A stretch of DNA of 64,000 bases, taken from Actinomadura sp. K4S16. Lineage in GTDB: Bacteria; Actinomycetota; Actinomycetes; Streptosporangiales; Streptosporangiaceae. The number at the start of each line of letters is the position of its first letter. Position 1 is the first letter of the stretch. The stretch lies in the NCBI RefSeq assembly GCF_008327685.1, contig NZ_BDDE01000014.1:62001-126000 (forward strand). Direction: 5' to 3'. The translations under genes and the position numbers were made by a program. The notes beneath the pieces are model-generated. The model did not search any database and was not told the DNA's origin. It worked only from the letters and a program-made list of their open reading frames with translations. Positions 41,850 through 50,480 of this stretch are shown here, one piece after another.

Positions 41850-43550
41850 TCACCTGAGCGCGGCGGGGGCGGTGGGCGGGACGGCAGGGCTCTCGGGCAG
41901 GACGCGGTCGACGCGCTCGTAGGGGCGGCCCGGCTCGGGGCGGGGGTCCTTCTGCCCCCGGTTCGGCCAGAACGCCATGGCGCGTTCGGCCTGGGCGGTG
42001 ATGGTGAGGGACGGGTTGACGCCGAGGTTCGCGGTGACCGCCGAACCGTCCACGATGTGCAGGCCCGGGTGGCCGTGGACGCGGTGGTAGGGGTCGACGA
42101 CGCCGGTCTCGGGCGTCTCACCGATGACGCAGCCGCCGATGAAGTGCGCGGTCGTCGGGATGTTGAACAGGTCGAACCACGTCCCGCCGGGGGTGGCGTC
42201 GAGTTCCTCCGCGAGCATCCGGACGGCCTTGTGGGCGACGGGTATCCAGGTGGGGTTGGGCTCGCCGTCGCCCTGGCGCGCGACGAGCCTGCGGCGCCCG
42301 AGGCGGCCGCGCTTCTCGCCGATGGTGATGGAGTTGTCGGCGGTCTGCATGACCAGGGCGATGACGGTCCGCTTGGCCCAGTCCTTGAGGGACAGCCCGC
42401 GCAGGATGACGGTCGGGTGCCGGGCGGCCTGGCTGAGGAACTTCAGCCAGCGGGGCGCGCCGCCGCCGTCGACCAGCAGGGTCCGGATGACGCCCATGGC
42501 GTTGTTGCCCGCGCCGTAGCGGGTGGGCTCGATGTGAGTCCTGTCGTCCGGATGGAACGACGAGGTGATGGCGAGGCCGGTGCTGTGGTCGACGTCCTTC
42601 TTGCGGTGCCAGACGGTCATGCGCTCGACGCCGAGGAGCGCCTCGGAGTTGGTGCGGGTGAGCTCGCCGAGGCGGGGCGACAGGTGCGGGAGGCGGCCGG
42701 CGGCGCGCATCCGGTGCAGGAGGCGCTGCGTCCCGTACGTCCCGGCGGCGAGGACGACGTGCTCGGCGGTCAGCGTCCGGCGGCGCTTGCGGACCGGCCC
42801 GGTGCGTTCGGTGGTCACCTCGTAGCCGCCGGCCTCCAGGGGCGCCAGGGCGGTGACGGTCGTGTCGGGTATCACCCGCACGCCCGCCTTCTCCGCGAGG
42901 TAGAGATAGTTCTTGGTCAGCATGTTCTTCGCGCCGACCTTGCAGCCGATCATGCAGGAGCCGCAGCCGGTGCAGGTGGTCCGGCGGGGCCCGGCGCCGC
43001 CGAAGTAGGGGTCGTCGGCGTCCTCTCCCGGCCGCTCGCCGAAGAACACGCCGACCGGCGTCGGATGGTAGGTGTCGCCGACGCCCATCCGGTCCGCGAC
43101 GCGCTTCATCGCCTCGTCCGCGGGCGTGACGAGCGGGTTCACGGTCACGCCGAGCATGCGGCGGGCCTGGTCGTAGAACGGCGCGAGCTCGTCCTGCCAG
43201 TCGGTGATGTGGCCCCACTGGCGGTCCTTGAAGAACGGCTCGGGCGGGACGTAGAGGGTGTTGGCGTAGACGAGGGACCCGCCGCCGATGCCCGCCCCGG
43301 CCAGGACGAGCACGCCGGCCTTGCCGCCCACCAGGTGGACGCGCTGGATCCCGCGCATCCCGAGGCGCGGCGCCCACACGTACTTGCGCAGCCGCCAGGA
43401 GGTCTTGGGCAGCGTGTCCTCGTCGAAGCGGCGCCCGGCCTCGATCACCGCGACCCGGTAGCCCTTCTCGGCCAGCCGCAGGGCCGACACGCTGCCGCCG
43501 AACCCCGAGCCCACCACGATCACGTCGAAGTCGTAGCCGTCACCGGACAT
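41850..43550 (-). CDS. GMC oxidoreductase (cholesterol-oxidase-like)
   Basis: 566 residues. FDVIVVGSGFGGSVSALRLAEKGYRVAVIEAG is the FAD dinucleotide-binding motif. GAGIGGGSLVYANTLYVPP, a CTGCGSCMIGCKVGAKNML Cys cluster, AAGTYGTQRLL and the C-terminal GVNPSLTITAQAERAM belong to the GMC branch that includes cholesterol oxidases. The four-Cys motif resembles a metal site and is unusual among classical GMC enzymes. ATG 43550 is preferred, but GTG at 43604, preceded by AAGGTGG, would add an 18-residue head made of a GAVSR-type 18-base repeat. Confidence 0.83.
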   Translation of the reverse strand: MSGDGYDFDVIVVGSGFGGSVSALRLAEKGYRVAVIEAGRRFDEDTLPKTSWRLRKYVWAPRLGMRGIQRVHLVGGKAGVLVLAGAGIGGGSLVYANTLYVPPEPFFKDRQWGHITDWQDELAPFYDQARRMLGVTVNPLVTPADEAMKRVADRMGVGDTYHPTPVGVFFGERPGEDADDPYFGGAGPRRTTCTGCGSCMIGCKVGAKNMLTKNYLYLAEKAGVRVIPDTTVTALAPLEAGGYEVTTERTGPVRKRRRTLTAEHVVLAAGTYGTQRLLHRMRAAGRLPHLSPRLGELTRTNSEALLGVERMTVWHRKKDVDHSTGLAITSSFHPDDRTHIEPTRYGAGNNAMGVIRTLLVDGGGAPRWLKFLSQAARHPTVILRGLSLKDWAKRTVIALVMQTADNSITIGEKRGRLGRRRLVARQGDGEPNPTWIPVAHKAVRMLAEELDATPGGTWFDLFNIPTTAHFIGGCVIGETPETGVVDPYHRVHGHPGLHIVDGSAVTANLGVNPSLTITAQAERAMAFWPNRGQKDPRPEPGRPYERVDRVLPESPAVPPTAPAALR

Positions 43551-43700
43551 CCCGCTCTCACGGGACACAGCGCCATTACGGGACACAGCGCCATCAGGGG
43601 ACACGGCGCACACCACCTTCGTCGGGGGGAACGAAGGGGCCGAGTGTGCCCCTCCGAAGCGTCGCGCACCATGCACGCATCGCAACGATTCACGGCGGTA

Positions 43701-43720
43701 TTTGTCACCGGGGTGACAAA
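43701..43720. promoter_or_regulatory. 20-base inverted repeat, candidate operator
   Basis: tttgtcacc and ggtgacaaa are perfect inverted arms with two central G, between the divergent GMC oxidoreductase and lipoprotein genes. Confidence 0.65.
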
Positions 43721-43847
43721 GCGCGGCACGGCGGACGGCGGCCCGCCCCGCGCTCGCCGCCGACCGCCCGCGCGGCTCCCTCCCAACGTGGCCCGGCCTT
43801 CGCGCGGCCCGATATCGTCGAGGCCCCATTCCGCTGGAGGGACCCCT

Positions 43848-44210
43848 GTGAACCGACTTCATCTGGCGGCTCTGCTGCTCGTCCCGGCGCTGGCCCTCAC
43901 CGCGTGCGGAGGCGACGGCGGCAAACCGAAGCCGACGGCTCCGGCGCAGGCCGATGCCACGGCCTCGGCCCCCGACGACTCCTCCGGCGCGGGCGACTCG
44001 GCCAAGGGCGGCTCGGCGAAGGCCCCGGCGGGGGCTCCGACGTCCGCGCCGCCGAAGGCCGTGAACGCGTTCGTCGCCTGCATGCGCAAGCAGGGCGTGA
44101 AGGTGCCGAAGGACACGACCGGTTGGCGGCCCGACCCTCAGGACGGCCGGACGCAGAAGGCGCTCATGGCCTGCATGAAGTCCGCCGGTGCGCCGACGCC
44201 GTCATCCTGA
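43848..44210 (+). CDS. Small lipoprotein with paired Cys
   Basis: 120 residues. Signal LAALLLVPALALTAC sets the lipobox Cys near residue 20. A disordered Ala/Asp/Ser spacer (20-70) leads to a short C-terminal motif AFVACMRKQGVKVP..QKALMACMKSAG with two conserved-looking CM pairs that could form a disulfide. Many actinomycetes have similar secreted proteins of unknown role. GTG start with TGGAGGG upstream. Confidence 0.75.
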   Translation: MNRLHLAALLLVPALALTACGGDGGKPKPTAPAQADATASAPDDSSGAGDSAKGGSAKAPAGAPTSAPPKAVNAFVACMRKQGVKVPKDTTGWRPDPQDGRTQKALMACMKSAGAPTPSS

Positions 44211-44221
44211 CGCGACGCGAT

Positions 44222-44261
44222 GTTCTAATTTGCACTGCCTCGTTCTAATTTGCACTACCTC
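44222..44261. repeat. Two 20-base direct repeats upstream of Nudix gene
   Basis: gttctaatttgcactgcctc and gttctaatttgcactacctc lie head to tail, differ by one base, and are AT-rich compared with the surroundings. They may be tandem regulator sites or a promoter duplication. Confidence 0.8.
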
Positions 44262-44326
44262 GCCAGGTGGCGTTTCCCCGGGCCGTCCGGCGCGGACGCC
44301 ACCTCGACCTCCTAGGCTCGACTCCC

Positions 44327-44794
44327 GTGACCGAGGACCCGTCAGCGAGCTTCGCCCGTGCCAGGGCGGCTGCGGGTGTCCTGTTCTTCGACGACCATGA
44401 CCGCGTCCTCCTGGTCGACCCGTCCTACAAGGACTACCGCGACATCCCCGGCGGCTACGTCGAGCACGGCGAAACGCCCCGCCAGGCGGCGGAACGCGAG
44501 GTCGCCGAGGAACTCGGGATCCACCCGGAGATCGGCCGGCTGCTGGTCGCCGACTGGGCGCCCGGCGAGGCCGAAGGCGAAAAGATCCTCTTCGTGTTCG
44601 ACGGCGGCTCCCTCACCGCGGGCCGGCTCGACGCCATCCGCCTCGACCCGAGCGAACTGGCCGGCTACCGCTTCCACGACATCGCCCGGATCCACGACCT
44701 GACCATCCCGCGCCTCGCCCGCCGCCTCGTCCACGCCCACGCCGCCCACCGGGACGCCACCACCCGCTACCTGGAACACGGCGAGCCGATCTAG
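44327..44794 (+). CDS. Nudix hydrolase
   Basis: 155 residues. GGYVEHGETPRQAAEREVAEELGI is the Nudix box (G-x5-E-x7-REUxEExGI) that binds the metal and cleaves a nucleoside diphosphate linkage. Substrate not predictable. GTG at 44327 chosen since the domain begins soon after (ARAAAGVLFFDDHDRVLLV). Single gene. Confidence 0.9.
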   Translation: MTEDPSASFARARAAAGVLFFDDHDRVLLVDPSYKDYRDIPGGYVEHGETPRQAAEREVAEELGIHPEIGRLLVADWAPGEAEGEKILFVFDGGSLTAGRLDAIRLDPSELAGYRFHDIARIHDLTIPRLARRLVHAHAAHRDATTRYLEHGEPI

Positions 44795-45029
44795 AGCGTT
44801 CGGTCACCCCATCCCTGGGCGGGCACCCGGACCGTCCCGCATCGCCCGCCGGTCTACGAGCTCTTGCGCGCCTCCCAAGTCGGCGAACCTATTAGAAATT
44901 TCTTGTATTTTTAGAACTTGTGTCCAAAGATGCAGGTGACCGGGGCGCGCGCCCTGGCCCACGTGGCTCGACCGCTCGCATTCCGATTGCCTCGAAGAAG
45001 GAGCCACCCGCCAAAGGGGTCCCAAGCTC

Positions 45030-46208
45030 ATGAACGACACCACCAGCACTGCGATGGACGGCCTCTTCCTCTACGACAGGTCTGGGCGGCGCTACCCGGT
45101 CAGCGACCGGCGATGGCGCGGTGAGGACGGCTCGCCCCTCATGCTCAGCCCGGTGCCCGGGCCCGCACCCGACCGGATCGACACGAGCGAGCGCTCCCTT
45201 TGGCGCTACCAGGCCGCGATCCCGGTCTCCCCCCGGCACCGGGTGAGCCTCGGAGAAGGCTTCACCCCCATGCCGCCGCTGGACTGGGACGGGATGCGCG
45301 TCCACTTCAAGCTCGAATGGTTCAACCCCACCTCCAGCTTCAAGGACCGCGGGGTCGCGGTGATGGTCTCCCACCTGCGCGGGCAGGGAGAGACGCACAT
45401 CCTCGAGGACAGCTCCGGCAACGGCGGCTCCTCGGTCGCCGCCTATGCGGCCGCCGCAGGGATGAAAGCGAAGATCATCGTTCCCGCGGCGACGTCGGCC
45501 GCCAAGATCTTGCAGGCACGCGCGTACGGCGCCCGGATCGAACTCGTCGCCGGCACCCGCGAACAGGTGTCCGACGAGGCGATCTGGCAGTCCGAGCAGA
45601 TCCCCTATGCCAGCCACAACTGGCACCCGTTCTTTCTGCAGGGCACTAAGACGGTCGCCTACGAGATGTGGGAGTCGCTCGGGTTCAGGGCACCGGACAA
45701 CGTCGTGCTCGTGGCCGGTGCGGGCAGCAACGTCCTCGGCTGCGACATCGCGTTCAGGGAACTGCTCGAAGGTGGCCGCATCGACCGGCTCCCCAGGCTT
45801 CTGGTCGGCCAGCCGGAGCATTGGGCCACCATCGCGGACACGGTGAACGGGATCGATCCACGGAGCCGAGGACCGCGGGTTCCGACGATCGCGGAAGGAG
45901 CCTCCATCGCCGCGCCCGTCCGGCTCCCGGAGGCCGTCGAGGCGATCCACCGCTCGGGCGGGGCGGCGGTGGCGGTCACCGAGGACCAGATCCGCACGGC
46001 CGTGCGCAAGCTCGCCTCGCGCGGGCTGTACGCCGAGCCGACCAGCGGCGTCGCCGCGGCGGCCCTCGACCGCTTCTCGGCAGACGGCGCCATCGGCCCC
46101 GGCGAGACCACCGTCGTCGTCCTCACCGGCTCCGGACTCAAGTCCGCGGAGAAAATGGCCGCTGTCTTCGACATCGACCGCGCCCCGGACGGAGAGAGCC
46201 ACCCGTGA
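45030..46208 (+). CDS. PLP-dependent threonine-synthase-like enzyme
   Basis: 392 residues. Fold type II PLP enzyme. FNPTSSFKDRG holds the Schiff-base Lys at residue 105, EDSSGNGGSSVAAYAA binds the phosphate, and VVLVAGAGSNVLG and VVLTGSGLKS are the later loops. It resembles the threonine synthase/threonine dehydratase group but lacks clear proof of a substrate. The downstream YheO-type gene overlaps its stop, and in known cases (DauR) that regulator controls D-amino acid catabolism, so a D-amino acid or diamino acid lyase is a fair guess. Confidence 0.78.
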   Translation: MNDTTSTAMDGLFLYDRSGRRYPVSDRRWRGEDGSPLMLSPVPGPAPDRIDTSERSLWRYQAAIPVSPRHRVSLGEGFTPMPPLDWDGMRVHFKLEWFNPTSSFKDRGVAVMVSHLRGQGETHILEDSSGNGGSSVAAYAAAAGMKAKIIVPAATSAAKILQARAYGARIELVAGTREQVSDEAIWQSEQIPYASHNWHPFFLQGTKTVAYEMWESLGFRAPDNVVLVAGAGSNVLGCDIAFRELLEGGRIDRLPRLLVGQPEHWATIADTVNGIDPRSRGPRVPTIAEGASIAAPVRLPEAVEAIHRSGGAAVAVTEDQIRTAVRKLASRGLYAEPTSGVAAAALDRFSADGAIGPGETTVVVLTGSGLKSAEKMAAVFDIDRAPDGESHP

Positions 46209-46843
46209 CCCCCGACGACCCCGACGAGCACCTTCTCGCCGAAGCCGAGAAGATCGCGATCGCGATCGGACGCATGTTCCCCGGCCTGTGCGAGGTGGTC
46301 CTCCACGACCTGCGCCGGCCGGAGCACGCGATCCGCGCCATCGAGAACAACCTGTCGGGCCGCCAGGTGGGAGACTCCGCCACCGAGCTGGGACTCCGCC
46401 GGATCGCGGACCCGGACTACCCGAGCGTGATCCAGAACTACCCCAACCAGTTCCCGGACGGCCGTCCGGTCAAGAGCACGTCCATCGGGATCAAGAACGC
46501 CCAGGGCCGCTACGTCGCGGCGCTCTGCCTGAACCTCGACGTGTCGAACCTCTCCCCCCTGACGCTCGTCCTGGCCAACCTGGTGGCGACCGAGGTCGAG
46601 CATCGGGAAGAGGCATTGGAGACCCTGCAGAACCGCACGGCGCGGGAGTTGCGCGAGTTCATCGAGAAGTTCGCCGCCGAACGTGCCGCCACCCCGCGCT
46701 CACTCGGCCGTACCGCCAAGAAGGATCTCGTCCGGCAACTGCACCGCGACGGCTACTTCGCCACCAGGGGCTCCACCGAGGCCATCGCCGACCTGCTGGG
46801 GATCTCCCGGAGCACCGTCTACAACTACGCCAAGCAGCCCTGA
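46205..46843 (+). CDS. YheO/DauR-type PAS-HTH regulator
   Basis: 212 residues. The YheO-like PAS domain spans about 15-125 (FPGLCEVVLHDLRRPEHAIRAIENNLSGRQVGD, KSTSIGIKNAQGRYVAALCLNLDVS). The C-terminal HTH_22 domain (LVRQLHRDGYFATRGSTEAIADLLGISRSTVYNYAK) binds DNA. GTG overlaps the enzyme stop (GTGA). Likely autoregulates the two-gene operon in response to the enzyme's substrate. Confidence 0.88.
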   Translation: MTPDDPDEHLLAEAEKIAIAIGRMFPGLCEVVLHDLRRPEHAIRAIENNLSGRQVGDSATELGLRRIADPDYPSVIQNYPNQFPDGRPVKSTSIGIKNAQGRYVAALCLNLDVSNLSPLTLVLANLVATEVEHREEALETLQNRTARELREFIEKFAAERAATPRSLGRTAKKDLVRQLHRDGYFATRGSTEAIADLLGISRSTVYNYAKQP

Positions 46844-46947
46844 CCCCGCCCGACCGCCGCATGGAAAGAGCGTCCCCCGTCCGAAGGCCGCGTGACCAGA
46901 TCCGGTGAACGTTCGTGGTCACCGCGACAGGGGGCGGGAAACGCGCC

Positions 46948-46979
46948 AGGACCGTCGGACGCGATGGTCCGACGGTCCT
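46948..46979. terminator. Strong hairpin terminator
   Basis: aggaccgtcggac and gtccgacggtcct are a perfect 13-base stem with a GCGATG loop, between convergent operons. Three ttcggccggttcactg-type repeats follow at 46,981-47,030. Confidence 0.85.
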
Positions 46980-47029
46980 GTTCGGCCGGTTCACTGTTCG
47001 GCCGGTTCACTTGTGCGGCCGGTTCACTG

Positions 47030-47803
47030 TCAGGCCTTGTTGAAGGTGTGCTTGGCCCAGAGGTAGGAGACGACGCCGATCCCGGCGCACCAGGCGGTGG
47101 CGATGGCGGCGCTGTCGCCGATCGGGGTGCCGAGGAGGAGGCCGCGGACGGTCTCCATGATCGGCGTGAAGGGCTGGTACTCGGCGAACCAGCGCAGGAC
47201 GGTCGGCATGGAGTCGGTCGGGACGAACCCGCTGCCGAGGAAGGGCAGGAACACCAGGGGCATCGGGGCGTTGCTGGCGGCCTCCGGGGTCGGGGACTTC
47301 ATGCCCAGGGCGACCGCGAGCCAGGTGATCGCCACGATGAACAGGGTGAGCAGACCGGTGGCGGCCAGCCATTCGAGGGGTGTCGCGTTGGGGCGGAACC
47401 CGATGGCGAGGGCGACGCCGACGACGACGGCCAGGCCGATGAGCTGCTGGATGACGCTGCCGACGACGTGCCCGGTGAGGACGGAGGCGCGGGAGATCCG
47501 CATGGTCCGGAAGCGGGCGATGATGCCCTCGGTCATGTCGGTGGCGACCATGACGGCGGTTCCGGTCGCGGCCGTGGCCGCCGCCATCAGCAGGATGCCG
47601 GGCACGACGTAGTTGACGTATTCGTCGCGGCCGCCTCCGAGCCCGTCGCCGAGCGTGCCGCCGAAGACGTACACGAACAGGAACAGGATGATGACGGGCG
47701 TGACGACCAGCTGCACGGTCATGGCCGGGTAGCGGAGCAGTCGCTTGAGCTGGCGCCGGACCATGGTGGACGAGTCGCGCGCGGCGAGGGCGAGGGCGCT
47801 CAT
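47030..47803 (-). CDS. ABC-2 type permease (DrrB-like)
   Basis: 257 residues, six helices, with the ABC-2 pattern RLLRYPAMTVQLVVTPVIILFLFVYVFGG, FRTMRISRASVLTGHVV and the SNAPMPLVFLPFLGSGFVPTDSMPTVLRWFAEYQPFTPIMETVRGLL ending typical of daunorubicin-resistance permeases. ATG at 47803 overlaps the ATPase stop (ATGA). Works with the ATPase to export a drug or lipid. Confidence 0.9.
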   Translation of the reverse strand: MSALALAARDSSTMVRRQLKRLLRYPAMTVQLVVTPVIILFLFVYVFGGTLGDGLGGGRDEYVNYVVPGILLMAAATAATGTAVMVATDMTEGIIARFRTMRISRASVLTGHVVGSVIQQLIGLAVVVGVALAIGFRPNATPLEWLAATGLLTLFIVAITWLAVALGMKSPTPEAASNAPMPLVFLPFLGSGFVPTDSMPTVLRWFAEYQPFTPIMETVRGLLLGTPIGDSAAIATAWCAGIGVVSYLWAKHTFNKA

Positions 47804-48777
47804 CGGAGGGCCTCCTTGTTCTGGTCGGCCGGGTTCTGGTCGGCCTGCCGGCCGGTGAGGGTGAGGAAGACGTCGTCGAGGTCGGGGGTGTGCACCGACA
47901 TCTCGTCGACCTCGATCGAGTGCTCGTCCAGGACGGCGAGCACGTCCCGGATCACCCGGACGCTGCCGTCGCCCGGCACCTGCAAGGTGAGCGCCTCAGG
48001 GTCGGGGGTGCCGACGCCGAGGGCGAGCAGGGCGGCGTCGAGACGGCCCGGGTCGGCGAATCTCAGCAGGATGTGGCCGCCGGGGATGCGCCGCTTGAGC
48101 TCATCGGCCGTTCCCTCGGCGATCAGCTGCCCGTGGTCGAGGAGGGCGATGCGGTCGGCGAGTTCGTCGGCCTCCTCCAGGTACTGGGTGGTGAGGAAGA
48201 TGGTGACGCCGTCCCGGACGAGGTCGCGGACGATGCCCCACATGGCGCGGCGGCTGCGCGGGTCGAGGCCGGTGGTGGGCTCGTCCAGGAAGATCAGGCG
48301 CGGGTCCCCGACCAGGGTCATCGCCAGGTCGAGCCGCCGCTGCATGCCGCCGGAGTAGGTGGACGCCGGCTTGCGCGCCGCGTCCACCAGGTCGAACTTC
48401 TCCAGCAGTTCCGCGGCCTTCCGCTTGCCCTCGCGCTTCGGCAGGTGCCTGAGGTCGGCCATGAGGAGCAGGTTCTCCTCGCCGGTCAGCAGCTTGTCGA
48501 CCGCCGAGTACTGCCCGGTGACCCCGATCGCGCCGCGCACGTCGTCGGCCTGGCGGACCAGGTCGAACCCCGCGACCCGGACCTCCCCGGCGTCGGCACG
48601 GATCAGGGTGGAGAGGATCTGGACGGCGGTGGTCTTGCCCGCGCCGTTCGGGCCGAGCAGGGAGAAGATCGTTCCTTCGGGGACGGCCAGGTCGATGCCG
48701 TCCAGGACGACCTTCTCGCCCTTCTTGTCGCGGTAGGACTTGCGGAGCCCTTCCGCCGCGATGGCCAGGGTGGTCAT
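47800..48777 (-). CDS. ABC transporter ATPase (DrrA-like)
   Basis: 325 residues. Walker A LLGPNGAGKTTAVQIL, signature YSGGMQRRLDLAM, Walker B PRLIFLDEPTTGLD, then the DrrA-type C-terminal extension (VRVIRDVLAVLDEHSIEVDEMSVHTPDLDDVFLTLTGR). Powers the permease encoded downstream. ATG at 48777. Confidence 0.93.
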   Translation of the reverse strand: MTTLAIAAEGLRKSYRDKKGEKVVLDGIDLAVPEGTIFSLLGPNGAGKTTAVQILSTLIRADAGEVRVAGFDLVRQADDVRGAIGVTGQYSAVDKLLTGEENLLLMADLRHLPKREGKRKAAELLEKFDLVDAARKPASTYSGGMQRRLDLAMTLVGDPRLIFLDEPTTGLDPRSRRAMWGIVRDLVRDGVTIFLTTQYLEEADELADRIALLDHGQLIAEGTADELKRRIPGGHILLRFADPGRLDAALLALGVGTPDPEALTLQVPGDGSVRVIRDVLAVLDEHSIEVDEMSVHTPDLDDVFLTLTGRQADQNPADQNKEALR

Positions 48778-48818
48778 GGTGCTTGCTCCTCGGGGGGCCG
48801 GAGGGTCAGAACCGCAGG

Positions 48819-49481
48819 TCAGAGGCTGCGGGCGGCGATGTCGCCGTGCATGGTGGTGGCGTGGAGGTCGAGTTCGGCGGTGCCGTCGTTCTTGAGGGCG
48901 TTGGTGATGCGGCCGTGGCCGGTGCCGGCGTCCAGGGAGGCCGAGACCCCTGCGGCGGCGGCGACCGAGATGTCGCCGGACTGGGTGCGGAGGACGACCT
49001 TGCCGCTCACGGCCTCGGCGATCCGGATGTCGCCCCGCTGGGTGCTGATCTCCGCGGGCCCGCCCAGCCGTCCGACCTCCACGTCGCCGTCGGTGGCGGT
49101 GAGGCGGACGCTCGCGGCCTCGTCCAGCTTGATCGACCGGTAGGCGCCCTCGAAGGCGACGTCGCCCAACCGTCCGACGGCCCGGAACTCGGCGGCGGCC
49201 GCCTTACCCTCGACCTGGGAACCGGCGGGCAGCTGGACCGTCACCTCGATGGATCCGGAGGAGCCGAGGTACTGGTTCTTCGCCGGGACCTCGATCCGCA
49301 GGACGCCGTCGCCGTACTCGACCCTGGTCTGCTCCGCCGCCTTCACGTCGCGGCCCTTGGCGGCGTCCGCGGGCAGGACCTCGACCACGGTGTCGGCCCG
49401 GTCGGCGGCGATGAACTGGACGCGCCCGGCGGGGACGTCGAGGACGGCGGAGATCGGGGCGGGGGTGTCGAACTTCTGCAT
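48819..49481 (-). CDS. DUF4097-type beta-helix protein
   Basis: 220 residues of regular short strands (VQFIAADRADTVVEVLPA, VRLTATDGDVEVGRLGGPAEISTQRGDIRIAEAVSGKVVLRTQSGDISVAAAAG), the DUF4097 adhesin-like beta solenoid. No signal peptide, so probably cytoplasmic. ATG at 49481 has AAGGAG. It is first in a row with the DrrA/DrrB pair, about 40 bases apart, and divergent from the GbsR-type regulator. Partnership with ABC-2 systems is seen in other actinomycetes, role unknown. Confidence 0.82.
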   Translation of the reverse strand: MQKFDTPAPISAVLDVPAGRVQFIAADRADTVVEVLPADAAKGRDVKAAEQTRVEYGDGVLRIEVPAKNQYLGSSGSIEVTVQLPAGSQVEGKAAAAEFRAVGRLGDVAFEGAYRSIKLDEAASVRLTATDGDVEVGRLGGPAEISTQRGDIRIAEAVSGKVVLRTQSGDISVAAAAGVSASLDAGTGHGRITNALKNDGTAELDLHATTMHGDIAARSL

Positions 49482-49733
49482 CGTGCTCTCCTTGCGGCTC
49501 GTCATTTCCAACGATGGAAAAGCTACGTTGCTTTCCAGAACTAGGCAACAAGGGCTTTGCATTGGAACAGCATCTATGCAGATCAGAGCCATAGAATCAT
49601 TGCAACGAGCTTGAATCTAACGCAACGGCCCGCCTGGCTCGCGTTGCAATGTCGTGAGTGTGAACGCTATGGTCGAGGCGTCAGGGAACACCGGCAGCGC
49701 CATCGCCCCGCGCGGGCATCGAAGGGGGTCGTG
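49482..49733. promoter_or_regulatory. Divergent control region with several inverted repeats
   Basis: tttccaacgatggaaa (49505-49520) is one inverted repeat. attgcaacg (49599-49607) and cgttgcaat (49642-49650) are exact inverted arms 34 bases apart. Further gttgc motifs are scattered between. The region is much more AT-rich than its surroundings and should hold both promoters. Confidence 0.7.
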
Positions 49734-50480
49734 ATGCCCGGAGGCAGGCTCACCCAGCAGGAGCGCCAGCAGATCGCGGCGGGGCTGGCCGACGGCCTCG
49801 CCTACGCCGAGATCGCCCGCCGCCTCGACCGCCCGACCTCCACGGTCACCCGCGAGGTGATGCGCAACGGCGGACCCGCCGGCTACCGGGCCGACCTGGC
49901 CCACCACGCCACCCAGCGCCGCACCCGGCGGCGCCCCCAGGCCTCGTCCCGGGGGACGCGGGCGGTGCCGCAGCCCTATGGACGCGACAACGCGGCCGTG
50001 CAGGAATTCCAGGAGGCCCTCACGACCGTCATCCTGACGTCGGGCCTGCCCTCGATGGCGGCCCGGGTGCTGGGCTGCCTCTACACCGCCGACGACAGCC
50101 TCACCGCCTCCGAACTCGCCGAGCGCCTCCAGGTCAGCCCGGCGTCCATCTCCAAGGCGGTCACGCTCCTCACCGGCCTGGACCTCGTCCGCCGGGAGAG
50201 CGAAGGCCGCCGCGAGCGCTACGTCGTCGACAACGACCTCTGGTACCAGTCGATGATCCGCAGCGTCCGGGACAACGACCGCTTCAGCGAGACCGCACGG
50301 CAGGGCGTCGCCGTCCTCGGCCGCGACACCCCGGCCGGCAACCGCCTGGAGAACGCCGCCCGCTTCCTCGACTTCGTCAGCGAGAGCCTGACCCGCGCGA
50401 TGGAGCAGGCCCGCGACGTCCTCTACACCAAGCCCGAAACGCCCCCGTCCGCCACCGCCCCGAGTCCAGACCACGAGTAG
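49734..50480 (+). CDS. Fusion of IS30-type HTH with GbsR/MarR regulator domain
   Basis: 248 residues. The first 60 (LTQQERQQIAAGLADGLAYAEIARRLDRPTSTVTREVMRNGGPAGYRADLAHHATQRR) match the DNA-binding helix-turn-helix of IS30 transposases. Residues ~85-215 are a GbsR/MarR winged helix (LGCLYTADDSLTASELAERLQVSPASISKAVTLLTGLDLVRRESEGRRERY). Two DNA-binding modules in one chain could read two sites, which fits the separated inverted arms upstream. ATG 49734 has GAAGGGGG five bases upstream. Confidence 0.85.
   Translation: MPGGRLTQQERQQIAAGLADGLAYAEIARRLDRPTSTVTREVMRNGGPAGYRADLAHHATQRRTRRRPQASSRGTRAVPQPYGRDNAAVQEFQEALTTVILTSGLPSMAARVLGCLYTADDSLTASELAERLQVSPASISKAVTLLTGLDLVRRESEGRRERYVVDNDLWYQSMIRSVRDNDRFSETARQGVAVLGRDTPAGNRLENAARFLDFVSESLTRAMEQARDVLYTKPETPPSATAPSPDHE

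Noticed and set aside
43701..43720. KstR-type sterol operator before the GMC oxidoreductase
   Set aside because: KstR sites resemble AACAAGTT-type sequences. The repeat here is tttgtcacc/ggtgacaaa, so no link to sterol regulation can be claimed.
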